In this document: positions 42,512 to 50,801 of the stretch, piece after piece
Layout: every line of letters starts with the position of its first letter
Numbering within the stretch: position 1 is the stretch's first letter
Assembly: GCA_040403555.1 (NCBI GenBank)
Contig: JBBAKN010000001.1
Span: 124,001-188,000 of the forward strand
DNA from: JAIPAN01 sp040403555
GTDB lineage: Bacteria > Bacteroidota > Bacteroidia > Sphingobacteriales > Sphingobacteriaceae
Reading direction: 5' to 3'
DNA: 64,000 bases
Made by a program: the position numbers and the translations under genes
Notes under the pieces: generated by a model
The model's input: only the letters and a program-made list of their open reading frames with translations
Databases searched by the model: none
What the model was told of the DNA's origin: nothing

Positions 42512-43459
42512 ATGCTAAACAGAAGGCAACTGAGAGTAAAAGTATTACAAACCCTATATGCGTACCACCAGGCCGAAAATAAAGAATTAAAATCTTTCGA
42601 AAAAGCCTTGATAAACCTTATAGAATCGGTAAATGAAATGTATTTCTATACCCTATCTTTACTCATTTTGGTGGCCGATTATAGCAGCACAGATGCCGAA
42701 GATAGAGCAAATAAATACCTCCCAAGCGCCGAAGATTTAAATGCCCCTACCAAATTAAACCAAAACTTATTTATCAGTGCGCTACGCAATCACCCTGCAT
42801 ACCTACAAGGTGTAAAAGAACACAAGGTAAATTGGAATTTCGAGCCCAGCATTGATAAAACCATATTTTCTTTACTAAAAACTACACCGGAATATGCCTC
42901 TTTTTTGCAACTAAACGAACATAGTATTGCTAGCGATAAAGACGTAATGAATCATATTTTCAGAAAAATTATACTTAAAACACCTGCAATTGAGCAAATT
43001 TTCGAAGAAAAATTCATAAACTGGTCCGTAGATAAAGAAGTACTAAAAGGCATGATTGCAAAAACCTTAAAGAACTTTAAAGGCAATAGCCCTCTAGAAA
43101 ACTCATTGGCCCCATTGTTGCAAGATGAACAAGAAGATCGGTATTTTGTGTTGGATTTATTGCAAAAAACAATCAACCATCAAGACGAGTATTTACAGTT
43201 GATAGATAAGAAAACAACCAATTGGGATTCAGACCGGATTGCCCTGATGGATGTATTGCTAATGCAAATGGCTATTACAGAATTAGTGCACTTTAAAGAA
43301 ATTCCTGTGAAAGTAACTATTAACGAGTACATAGAAATATCTAAAGATTACAGTACACCAAAAAGTAATTCGTTTATAAACGGTATTTTAGATAAAATTT
43401 TAGCCGACTTAAAAAAGAGCAAACAAGTGCTAAAAATTGGCCGAGGCTTATTAAATTAA
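42512..43459 (+). CDS. nusB: Transcription antitermination protein NusB (long form)
   Basis: All-helical RNA-binding protein that works with NusE in rRNA antitermination. The C-terminal third (about 175-315) has the NusB signature WDSDRIALMDVLLMQMAITEL and FKEIPVKVTINEYIEISKDY, split VTINEYIEISKDY, STPKSNSFINGILDKI. The N-terminus MLNRRQLRVKVLQTLYAYHQ is also typical. At 315 aa it is more than twice E. coli NusB (139); an insert of about 150 residues separates the first helix from the core, as I recall for Bacteroidetes. It precedes DUF1573-yajC by 3 bp. Confidence 0.95.
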   Translation: MLNRRQLRVKVLQTLYAYHQAENKELKSFEKALINLIESVNEMYFYTLSLLILVADYSSTDAEDRANKYLPSAEDLNAPTKLNQNLFISALRNHPAYLQGVKEHKVNWNFEPSIDKTIFSLLKTTPEYASFLQLNEHSIASDKDVMNHIFRKIILKTPAIEQIFEEKFINWSVDKEVLKGMIAKTLKNFKGNSPLENSLAPLLQDEQEDRYFVLDLLQKTINHQDEYLQLIDKKTTNWDSDRIALMDVLLMQMAITELVHFKEIPVKVTINEYIEISKDYSTPKSNSFINGILDKILADLKKSKQVLKIGRGLLN

Positions 43460-43462
43460 TTT

Positions 43463-43882
43463 ATGAAACAGTTTATTCCACTCCTATTTATTGCCGTATT
43501 GACTATCGCATGTTCTTCTTCTAACAGCACCGAAGGCAAATCAACAGTAGATAAGGCTACCGCACCTGTTATGACTTTTGCGAAAGAATCGCACGATTTT
43601 GGCCAAGTCAATGAAGGCGATAAGGTGGTGTACGACTTTTTCTTCACCAATACCGGAAAATCGGCCTTAATAATTAGCAGTGCCGCCGCCACCTGCGGTT
43701 GCACCGTACCCGAATATCCAAAAAAACCTCTTGCTCCGGGCAAAACAGGCATCATTCATGTGGTGTTTAACAGTACCGGAAAAGCAGGCATGCAAAACAA
43801 AACCATAACCTTAACAACCAATACCTTTAGAGGCAACGAAGAGTTGCACCTAGTGGGTAATGTAAAACCTAAAAACAAGTAA
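43463..43882 (+). CDS. DUF1573 domain lipoprotein
   Basis: Lipoprotein of 139 aa with a lipobox-like end LTIAC (Cys17) followed by a Ser-rich SSSNST tether. The mature part is one DUF1573 immunoglobulin-like domain: FAKESHDFGQVNEGDKVVYDFFFTNTGK, in part HDFGQVNEGDKV, then AATCGCTVPEYPK. DUF1573 proteins are common in Bacteroidetes; the function is not known. It sits between nusB and yajC with 2-3 bp gaps on both sides. Confidence 0.9.
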   Translation: MKQFIPLLFIAVLTIACSSSNSTEGKSTVDKATAPVMTFAKESHDFGQVNEGDKVVYDFFFTNTGKSALIISSAAATCGCTVPEYPKKPLAPGKTGIIHVVFNSTGKAGMQNKTITLTTNTFRGNEELHLVGNVKPKNK

Positions 43883-43884
43883 AA

Positions 43885-44193
43885 ATGATGTTAAACTCTA
43901 TTTTATTACAAGCTGAAGCAGCTAACCCCATTATGCAATTTTTGCCAATTGTATTAATTATTGTGGTATTTTATTTTTTCATGATAAGACCGCAAATGAA
44001 AAAAGCAAAAGATCACAAAAAGTTTGTAGAAGAACTTAAAAAAGGTGATAAAGTGGTAACCAGCGCCGGAATTCACGGTAAAATTGTTGATATGAACGAG
44101 AATACTTTTGTAATTGAAGTAGAAGGTGGCACCAAAATTCGTTTCGACAAATCAGCTGTTTCATTAGATGCCTCAAAAGCAATCAGTAAATAA
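43885..44193 (+). CDS. yajC: Preprotein translocase subunit YajC
   Basis: Small single-span membrane protein of 102 aa that binds SecDF. It has a membrane helix (about 17-35, FLPIVLIIVVFYFFMIRPQ) then the conserved RPQMKKAKDHKKF and LKKGDKVVTSAGIHGKIVD. secDF is 11 kb away here rather than adjacent. A terminator at 44213-44250 follows. Confidence 0.95.
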   Translation: MMLNSILLQAEAANPIMQFLPIVLIIVVFYFFMIRPQMKKAKDHKKFVEELKKGDKVVTSAGIHGKIVDMNENTFVIEVEGGTKIRFDKSAVSLDASKAISK

Positions 44194-44212
44194 TTTACAA
44201 CCACAATCTATT

Positions 44213-44250
44213 AATAAGCCACACCAACACATCGGGGTGGCTTATTTAAT
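44213..44250 (+). terminator. Terminator after yajC
   Basis: Stem AATAAGCCACACC (44213-44225) with GGGGTGGCTTATT (44234-44246), 12 of 13 paired, loop of 8 nt, followed by TTTAATT. A second small stem CCCC(AGTTTC)GGGG follows at 44252-44265. Confidence 0.8.
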
Positions 44251-44291
44251 TCCCCAGTTTCGGGGTAAAAATATGTTTCTTACTTTTGAGC

Positions 44292-45218
44292 ATGCCCTGG
44301 AATCTAATAACCAAAGTCCAAAAAAGAAAATTCAACATTTTCTTAAGCTCTTTGCTTGTGGCATTGTGCCTATGGGTTTTCTTTTCGCTCTCTAAACCTT
44401 ACGCATACCAGAGTAGCATTGCCGTTCGATTTAGCCATTCACTTTCTACTAAAAGTTTGCGAATCGATACGTTTAGTGTAAAAGTGCTAGGCACTGGCTG
44501 GGATTATTTATTCCACGCACTAAAACCTACCCCGACGCTAACAGTAAAACTTAGTACCATACAAGCCGATATTGAGCTAGATAGCCAATTAGATAGTTTC
44601 AACAAACAATTAGGTAAAAACCTTCGCATCTTATCTATTTGGCCATCTAAAATTTCGTTTAGAACAAAAAATATCGAAACAAAAGTAGTTCCTGTTTTAT
44701 TTCGGTCTAAGCTTGCTTTTGAGCGCTTTTATGGTTTATACGACACAATTACCCTTCGGCCTATAACGGTTACCCTTAGCGGATCGGCAGAAAAACTTCG
44801 CGAAATTAAGGCTATATATACCGAAGTACTCGAGCAAAAGAAAGTAAATACCTCTATTAAACAATGGGTAAAACTAGAAAACACGTATGAAAAAATTGAC
44901 ATGTACCCTAAGCAGGTATTAGTAACTATTCCGGTTAGTAGTTTTACAGAAAAAGACCTCACCTTACCCGTTAGCATTAAAAACAATAGCAAACACCCCA
45001 ACGTAGCCCTAATACCAGCAAAAGTACATGCACAAGTATTGGTAGCACTAGTCAACTACAACAAAGTTAGCACCGCCGATTTTGAAGTTTACATTGACTT
45101 GGAAAACTGGAATCCTGAAAAAAATACTGCTTTACCCATAAAATTTGGAAAAATATTAAACTTTGTACGCATCATTCGAACAGAACCTCAAACCGTTGAT
45201 TTACTAATTTATCGCTGA
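44292..45218 (+). CDS. YbbR-like domain protein (CdaR-like)
   Basis: Single-span envelope protein of about 308 aa: short cytoplasmic N-terminus, membrane segment (about 17-36, LSSLLVALCLWVFFSL), then repeated YbbR beta domains (about 60-300). In Firmicutes YbbR/CdaR regulates the c-di-AMP cyclase CdaA; in Bacteroidetes this gene is commonly found between yajC and coaE, as here. No cdaA is visible in the window. ATG 44292 is preferred over a TTG two codons upstream. The stop overlaps the coaE start by 1 bp. Confidence 0.85.
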   Translation: MPWNLITKVQKRKFNIFLSSLLVALCLWVFFSLSKPYAYQSSIAVRFSHSLSTKSLRIDTFSVKVLGTGWDYLFHALKPTPTLTVKLSTIQADIELDSQLDSFNKQLGKNLRILSIWPSKISFRTKNIETKVVPVLFRSKLAFERFYGLYDTITLRPITVTLSGSAEKLREIKAIYTEVLEQKKVNTSIKQWVKLENTYEKIDMYPKQVLVTIPVSSFTEKDLTLPVSIKNNSKHPNVALIPAKVHAQVLVALVNYNKVSTADFEVYIDLENWNPEKNTALPIKFGKILNFVRIIRTEPQTVDLLIYR

Positions 45219-45814
45219 TGTTAAAAATTGGAATAACCGGCGGAATTGGAACGGGCAAAAGCACCATTTGTGAGATATTTGCCCTCTTGGGAGTACCTGT
45301 ATATTATGCCGACCAAGCGGCAAAAACGCTAATGGCCACTAATTCAGGTTTAAAACAGCAATTAATAACCGCTTTTGGCTCCGCCACATTTACAAACAAA
45401 GGCGAACTTGACACCAAGTATGTAGCCAATAAAGTGTTTAGTGATGAAAAGGCCTTAGAGCAATTAAATGCGCTCGTGCATCCGGCAGTTTTAGCCCATT
45501 TTGATAAATGGTGTAGTCAACAACATAGCCCCTATATACTTAAGGAAGCCGCCCTGCTCATAGAAAGTGGTTCGTATAAGCAATGTGATTATACAATTTT
45601 AGTAGAATCGCCCATGGCATTAAGAGTAAAACGTCTAAAAGCAAGAGATAATAGCAGTGAAGCACAAATAAGGGCACGAATAGCAAATCAATTGCCCGAT
45701 GAGGAAAAGGCCAAATTAGCTAATTTTCTAATTTTAAACGACGAGAAACACCTACTCATTACGCAAATTATAGCGCTCCATACTCAATTTTTAAAAGGCA
45801 GTAGCGGAGTATGA
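45218..45814 (+). CDS. coaE: Dephospho-CoA kinase
   Basis: Last step of coenzyme A synthesis, phosphorylating dephospho-CoA. The P-loop ITGGIGTGKSTI is at the start, then GVPVYYADQAAK with the substrate Asp, and the lid region with RVKRLKARDNSS. It has 198 aa, as expected. It overlaps both neighbours (1 and 4 bp). Confidence 0.95.
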   Translation: MLKIGITGGIGTGKSTICEIFALLGVPVYYADQAAKTLMATNSGLKQQLITAFGSATFTNKGELDTKYVANKVFSDEKALEQLNALVHPAVLAHFDKWCSQQHSPYILKEAALLIESGSYKQCDYTILVESPMALRVKRLKARDNSSEAQIRARIANQLPDEEKAKLANFLILNDEKHLLITQIIALHTQFLKGSSGV

Positions 45815-46749
45815 TATTAGCTGATTTTATTATACGCACAGACCAGGGTTTATACTGCCCTTATGGATCATTTTACCTCGATCCGAGCAGTGCTGTAGAT
45901 CAAGCCCTTATTTCACATGCCCATGGCGACCATGCTTGTAGAGACAATAAACAGGTATGCTGCACCCCAGAAACAGCCGAAATTATGCGTTTACGCTACA
46001 AAAAATCGGCGGGAGGAACTTTTAACATAAAATCGTATGGTGAGTCTTTTGAGCTAAATGGCGTCAAGGTTTCGTTCCACTCGGCTGGGCATATTTTAGG
46101 CTCTGCACAAATTCTTTTGGAGTATAAAAATATACGCTACCTCTATACCGGCGATTACAAATTGCAAGAAGATGCTACCTGTACCGCTATAGAATTTATA
46201 AAAGCCGATGTGTTGATTACCGAAACAACCTTTGCCCATCCGAATACGCAACACCCCAACCCCGTTGAAGAAATAAAAAAACTAAATGAACATTCTGAAA
46301 ACGTGCTTCTAGGAACCTATTCATTAGGCAAAGCCCAGCGTTTAACCCGTTTAATTAACGACCATTGTCCCAACCGAAAAGTGGTCGTTCATTTCCAACT
46401 ATTACCACTGCACCAATTGCATGAAAAATGGAACATAAACTTAGGCAAATACCAGCTTTATACCAGAAAAATGATGAAGGAGGTAGAAAAAAACTATGTT
46501 TACTTAGTGCCCCCGCTTACCTTTAAAAGCTATGCTAGAGCCACCAATGTGTGTAGGGCATTTGCATCGGGCTGGAAAAACTTACAAAACCAAAACGATT
46601 TGCAACTTCTTATTTCCGACCATGTAGACTGGAACGATATTCTAAAAATGATTGACCTAGTAAAACCTACTGAAGTATGGACTGTGCATGGTGATGGAGT
46701 ACATTTAAAAGCTTATTTTAAGGATAAAATTCCAATCAAAAGCTTATAA
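45811..46749 (+). CDS. MBL-fold exonuclease (COG1236 / ligase-associated type)
   Basis: Metallo-beta-lactamase/beta-CASP-like nuclease of 312 aa. The metal motif is SHAHGDH (His36, His38, Asp40, His41), then HSAGHILGSAQILLEY, TGDYKLQEDATC and the C-terminal HGDGVHL. It resembles the 'ligase-associated DNA exonuclease' family that usually sits beside LigD-type ligases and helicases, but no ligase is nearby here. DNA or RNA could be the substrate. It overlaps coaE by 4 bp (ATGA). Confidence 0.85.
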   Translation: MILADFIIRTDQGLYCPYGSFYLDPSSAVDQALISHAHGDHACRDNKQVCCTPETAEIMRLRYKKSAGGTFNIKSYGESFELNGVKVSFHSAGHILGSAQILLEYKNIRYLYTGDYKLQEDATCTAIEFIKADVLITETTFAHPNTQHPNPVEEIKKLNEHSENVLLGTYSLGKAQRLTRLINDHCPNRKVVVHFQLLPLHQLHEKWNINLGKYQLYTRKMMKEVEKNYVYLVPPLTFKSYARATNVCRAFASGWKNLQNQNDLQLLISDHVDWNDILKMIDLVKPTEVWTVHGDGVHLKAYFKDKIPIKSL

Positions 46750-46857
46750 AAATGAAGTCAATCTCACTTCATCGAAGAAAAAAAATACTCCTTATTTTCT
46801 AAAAAAATTATTAAATTATCTTTTTAATTAATTTTTTTATTAAAATTGTAAAATATT

Positions 46858-47307
46858 ATGAGATTAGAAGACGAAATATCATCAAGCAAATTTACTAGCA
46901 ACTACCATAAATCTATTGTAGATATATTGTATACTTATGGTTGGATTACTAATTTATTAAAAAAGCGTTTAGACGATCGAGATATCACACTCCAACAATA
47001 CAATATTTTGCGTATTCTTAGAGGGCAATTCCCTAAACCAGCTACAGTAAATTTATTGCGTGATCGCATGTTAGACAAAATGTCTGACGCCTCTAGAATT
47101 GTAGAACGCTTGCACAAAAAAGGCTTACTAAGCCGAATGGCGAACGAAAAAGATCGCCGAGCAGTAGATATACTTATATCTAAACAAGGCTTAGCTATTT
47201 TACAAGAATTAGATGTAGCTATGGATATGGATGAACTATTAAAAGAAAATTTAACTGTAGATGAAGCAGCTAAACTCTGCGATTTACTAGATAAATTTAG
47301 AGGCTAA
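46858..47307 (+). CDS. MarR-family transcriptional regulator
   Basis: Winged-helix regulator of 149 aa. Recognition helix region LRDRMLDKMSDASRIVERL and the wing LSRMANEKDRRAVDILIS with the DRR motif mark it as MarR. The preceding 108 bp is very AT-rich (poly-A/T runs, TATCTTTT 7 of 8 to the -7 element), suggesting its own promoter. Its 3' end overlaps the convergent ZIP gene by 11 bp. The target is unknown; the ZIP transporter is a possible but unproven one. Confidence 0.92.
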   Translation: MRLEDEISSSKFTSNYHKSIVDILYTYGWITNLLKKRLDDRDITLQQYNILRILRGQFPKPATVNLLRDRMLDKMSDASRIVERLHKKGLLSRMANEKDRRAVDILISKQGLAILQELDVAMDMDELLKENLTVDEAAKLCDLLDKFRG

Positions 47308-48004
47308 AGCTAAAACCCAAAATGGCTCCTGCCAAACCCAATAGTACCGCTAACATTTTCTTAAAATTAAATCGATGATCTACACTCGATTCGAACAAAA
47401 TGGTTGTGGAAATATGTAAAAACATACCTATTACTACTGCCATAATAGGGCGTATCCAAGCGCTAATACTACCAGTTTGAGCTTGCGCCCCTACTAAATA
47501 CCCCAATGGCGACATTAGGGCAAATAAAATTAAATAAACCAATAAGCGGTAGCCAGATATTTTATGATGCAATAATACCGTACCCAAAGCAAAAGCAGCA
47601 GGTAAATGGTGCAAAGCTATACCAAATACTAATTCATTCCCTCCACCACTTACTAAAGGAATGCCTTCAAAAAAAGCGTGAATACATAAACTCAATATTA
47701 CTCCCAATGGAAAAGCCTTTTGAGCATGTGCATGTACGTGGATATGCCCATGCTCAATACCTTCAGAAAACTGCTCCAAAATAATTTGAAACACAAATCC
47801 ACCTAAAATATACAAGCCAATACTAGCTGTACCACCAATGTATACCTCCGGAATTAAATGTAAAACAGTAATGGCAAATAAATAGGCTCCGCTAAAAGAT
47901 AAAATAAGTTTAAGCCCATTGGCACTAATTTGTTTCGAAAGAAAAACGGTTAAACCGCCCAATAAGGCACTACTAAATAGCAATACTACTTTCCAGATTT
48001 CCAT
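47297..48004 (-). CDS. ZIP-family metal transporter
   Basis: Divalent-metal (Zn/Fe/Mn) importer of 235 aa with about eight membrane helices. The helices carry HLIPEVY and IHAFFEGIPLV, and a His-rich loop HGHIHVHAHA lies between helices III and IV, typical of ZIP metal binding; HHLPAAFALGTVLLHHK is the conserved metal-path helix. It overlaps the PAP2 gene by 19 bp and ends the MT-PAP2-ZIP cluster. Confidence 0.92.
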   Translation of the reverse strand: MEIWKVVLLFSSALLGGLTVFLSKQISANGLKLILSFSGAYLFAITVLHLIPEVYIGGTASIGLYILGGFVFQIILEQFSEGIEHGHIHVHAHAQKAFPLGVILSLCIHAFFEGIPLVSGGGNELVFGIALHHLPAAFALGTVLLHHKISGYRLLVYLILFALMSPLGYLVGAQAQTGSISAWIRPIMAVVIGMFLHISTTILFESSVDHRFNFKKMLAVLLGLAGAILGFSFSL

Positions 48005-48561
48005 AACTCAGTTGAAAAAAAGTGTTTAAAAATATAGCTCAAAGCTATGCCTATGAGAGACCCTATACAAGCTCCGCTAATTACATCAACGGGGAAATGT
48101 ACGCCCACATATACCTGGGCAAAGGCAATAGAAAAAGCCCAAAATAAAGGCCATAAAATAGCCCCTTTAAAATGCTTACCAAACAACATTGCAAAAAAAA
48201 CGGCCAATGCAAAGTGGTTAGCCGCATGCGATGAAGGAAAACTGAAACCCGTGCCACAATCTACTAAAGTACGCACACTCAATCCGGGTGTGTTGCAGGG
48301 CCTCAACCGAGCTACCAAAGGTTTAAGTATACTAGCCGATGAATAATCGGCTATTGCAAAACATAAAACACCAAACAACAGCATAAAGCCACCAACCCGA
48401 CCAAATTTTTTGATGGCAAAATAAGTGGCCAAAAGATAGAGTGGCAGCCAAGTTAGGCGGTTTCTAAGAATAGGCATAAGCACATCAAATACCGGATTGA
48501 CTAGGCCCTGATTGATGGCAGAAAACCACTGTTGATCTAGCTGAAGAAGTTGATTTATCAT
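47986..48561 (-). CDS. PAP2-family membrane phosphatase
   Basis: Lipid phosphatase of 191 aa with about five membrane spans. Motif 1 is KPLVARLRP (K-x6-RP), motif 2 is FSFPSSHA, and motif 3 reads AQVYVGVHFPVD, so the usual SR (or Arg) before the His is AQ. Possible substrates are undecaprenyl pyrophosphate, PA or lipid A phosphate. It overlaps the methyltransferase start by 4 bp and ZIP by 19 bp. Confidence 0.9.
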   Translation of the reverse strand: MINQLLQLDQQWFSAINQGLVNPVFDVLMPILRNRLTWLPLYLLATYFAIKKFGRVGGFMLLFGVLCFAIADYSSASILKPLVARLRPCNTPGLSVRTLVDCGTGFSFPSSHAANHFALAVFFAMLFGKHFKGAILWPLFWAFSIAFAQVYVGVHFPVDVISGACIGSLIGIALSYIFKHFFSTELWKSGK

Positions 48562-49292
48562 AGGGCTTTCTTACAAATAAATATCAAGCGATCTGAACGC
48601 TCTTCGTCAAAGGGATTCAACTCATAATCTCCAAAACAATCTTCTATAAGCCAGCCACTTTGTGCAAATAACTGCTCAAAATCGGCCATAAGAAAAGCTT
48701 TTACCTGTTCTTTAAAGGAATATTTTATGCCCTTATCACTAAACACAATGGTCTTTACAATTTGATTATTAAGCACCTCTTTAGCAATACTGAAATCAAT
48801 TTTTTGAATAGTTTTGTGGGCTGTGGGAGCCAAATTCCTCATTATTTTGGTCGTATTAAAATAATCTAATACCAACGTTCCATTGGGCTTTGCAGACCGA
48901 TTAAACTGCTTCAATGCAAGCACATGATCGTCAAAAGTATCGAAGTAGCCAAAACTAGTAAACAAGTTAAAAATGGTATTAAAAGATTCTCCAGTAAAGG
49001 AATTACGCATATCATGCACAAAAAAATGTAGGTTTTCTTGTTGAAATTCTTGTGCAAATAAAATATTCGATTCAGACAAATCGATGCCAGTAACCGAAAA
49101 CCCTTTTTTATTTAAATAGATGGCATGTCGGCCTCTTCCACAAGCAATATCTAAGAAATTAGCTTCTGGTTCTGGTTGCAAATAAGCAAGTAAATTATCT
49201 ATAAATAACTCTGCTTCAGCGTCGTTACGCTGATGGTAAAGTATATGATAATAGGGTGAATCGAACCAATTTTTAAACCACTCCTTAGTCAT
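48558..49292 (-). CDS. Class I SAM-dependent methyltransferase
   Basis: Methyltransferase of 244 aa. Motif I is FLDIACGRGRHAIYLNKKGF and the acidic strand VTGIDLSESNI follows, with FNLFTSFGYFD as motif IV-like. It belongs to the small-molecule type 11/25 group; the substrate is not recognisable. It heads MT-PAP2-ZIP, with a -7 box at 49315-49322. Confidence 0.9.
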   Translation of the reverse strand: MTKEWFKNWFDSPYYHILYHQRNDAEAELFIDNLLAYLQPEPEANFLDIACGRGRHAIYLNKKGFSVTGIDLSESNILFAQEFQQENLHFFVHDMRNSFTGESFNTIFNLFTSFGYFDTFDDHVLALKQFNRSAKPNGTLVLDYFNTTKIMRNLAPTAHKTIQKIDFSIAKEVLNNQIVKTIVFSDKGIKYSFKEQVKAFLMADFEQLFAQSGWLIEDCFGDYELNPFDEERSDRLIFICKKAL

Positions 49293-49314
49293 CTCTTAGC
49301 TTTTGTTTAAGTCA

Positions 49315-49322
49315 CAAATATA
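49315..49322 (-). promoter_or_regulatory. -7 promoter element for the methyltransferase cluster
   Basis: The minus strand reads TATATTTG, an exact TAnnTTTG match, 22 bases before the ATG at 49292. Confidence 0.6.
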
Positions 49323-49380
49323 TCGAATAAATTTTGGCAGATTAGGCGTAAAATCTACTGCTCATTTAAGCCGAAAAGTG

Positions 49381-49388
49381 TATTTTTG
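49381..49388 (+). promoter_or_regulatory. -7 promoter element for glmM
   Basis: TATTTTTG matches TAnnTTTG exactly, 20 bases before the GTG start at 49409; it lies in the 116 bp divergent region with the methyltransferase. Confidence 0.6.
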
Positions 49389-49408
49389 AGATATAAAGAA
49401 AATTTAAG

Positions 49409-50797
49409 GTGAGTTTAATAAAATCCATTTCGGGCATAAGAGGAACCATTGGCGGCAAACCAGGAGAAGGCTTTACCCCACTAGATATTGTGAAATTTAC
49501 TGCGGCTTACGGTACTTGGGTAGTACAAAATACCAATAACCGTAAAATTGTGGTAGGTAGAGATGCCCGAATTTCGGGAGAAATGGTACGAAATTTAGTA
49601 ATTGGCACCCTGCAGGGTTTAGGAATTGATGTAATCGACTTAGGCCTATCTACCACGCCTACGGTAGAATTAGCCGTACCCATGGAACAAGCTGGCGGAG
49701 GTATTATTTTAACAGCTAGCCACAACCCAAAACAATGGAATGCCCTAAAACTGTTAAACCATACTGGCGAATTTATTAACGACGAAGACGGTAAAGAGGT
49801 TTTACGTTTAGCAGAAAGCGGGGAATTAACATTTTGCGAAGTAGATAATTTGGGCAAAGTAAGCACCAACGACAGCTACCTACAAAAACACATAGATCAC
49901 GTATTAGCACTAGATTTAGTAGATATTGCGGCCATTAAAGCTGCTAAATTTAAAGTGGCTGTAGACAGCGTAAATTCTAGTGGAGGTATTTTTGTGCCGG
50001 CACTTCTGAAGGCATTGGGTGTAGAAACCACTTATTCTTTACACGATACGCCTAATGGTCAATTTCCGCATAATCCAGAACCATTACCCGAAAATTTAAA
50101 AGATTTATCAAACGAGGTTATTAAGCAAAAAGCCGATTTAGGCATTGCTGTAGATCCGGATGTAGATCGTTTATGTTTTGTTTGCCAAGATGGATCTATG
50201 TTTGGCGAAGAATACACCTTGGTAGCGGTAGCCGATTATGTGCTTAGCCATACTCCGGGGAACACGGTTTCTAACCTCTCCTCTACCCGAGCATTACGAG
50301 ATGTAACTGAACAAAAAGGTCAAAAGTACTATTCTGCAGCCGTTGGAGAAGTAAATGTAGTTACGCTAATGAAAGCCAGTCATGCCGTTATAGGCGGCGA
50401 AGGTAATGGTGGAGTAATTTATCCAGCTTCGCATTATGGGCGTGATGCCTTGGTAGGCATTGCCTTATTTTTAACCCATTTAGCCAAAAGTGGAAAAGAT
50501 ATTTTAAGCCTAAGAAAAAGCTATCCGAGCTATTTTATCTCTAAAAATAAAATCGATTTAACACCCGATTTAAACATTGATAATTTACTTAAACAAGTAG
50601 CAGAAAAATATAAAAATCAACCTATAAGCACTATAGACGGTGTAAAAATAGAGTTTGACAAACAATGGGTGCATTTACGAAAATCTAATACCGAGCCTAT
50701 TATTCGTATTTATTCGGAAAGCAATACAGCTGCCGAAGCCGATGCATTGGCTCAACGCATTATTTCAGATATTAAAACCATAGCGAACCTCCACTAA
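49409..50797 (+). CDS. glmM: Phosphoglucosamine mutase (phosphohexomutase)
   Basis: Alpha-D-phosphohexomutase of 462 aa making glucosamine-1-phosphate for peptidoglycan and LPS. Catalytic Ser104 lies in TASHNPKQWNALK; the metal loop DPDVDRLCF (DxDxD) and sugar loop GGEGNGGVI follow, with the phosphate loop RKSNTEPIIRIYSE at the C-terminus. Opening SISGIRGTIGG is typical. PMM/PGM activity cannot be ruled out. It starts with GTG. Cysteine desulfurase follows 4 bp later. Confidence 0.93.
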   Translation: MSLIKSISGIRGTIGGKPGEGFTPLDIVKFTAAYGTWVVQNTNNRKIVVGRDARISGEMVRNLVIGTLQGLGIDVIDLGLSTTPTVELAVPMEQAGGGIILTASHNPKQWNALKLLNHTGEFINDEDGKEVLRLAESGELTFCEVDNLGKVSTNDSYLQKHIDHVLALDLVDIAAIKAAKFKVAVDSVNSSGGIFVPALLKALGVETTYSLHDTPNGQFPHNPEPLPENLKDLSNEVIKQKADLGIAVDPDVDRLCFVCQDGSMFGEEYTLVAVADYVLSHTPGNTVSNLSSTRALRDVTEQKGQKYYSAAVGEVNVVTLMKASHAVIGGEGNGGVIYPASHYGRDALVGIALFLTHLAKSGKDILSLRKSYPSYFISKNKIDLTPDLNIDNLLKQVAEKYKNQPISTIDGVKIEFDKQWVHLRKSNTEPIIRIYSESNTAAEADALAQRIISDIKTIANLH

Positions 50798-50801
50798 AAA
50801 C

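Noticed and set aside
44168..44395. Open frame of 75 codons bridging yajC and ybbR
   Set aside because: It runs through the yajC terminator hairpin and the ybbR start; no coding character.
46750..46857. Small RNA or attachment site in the poly-A/T stretch before the second MarR gene
   Set aside because: Only low-complexity A/T runs; no stem-loop, direct repeat or integrase nearby.
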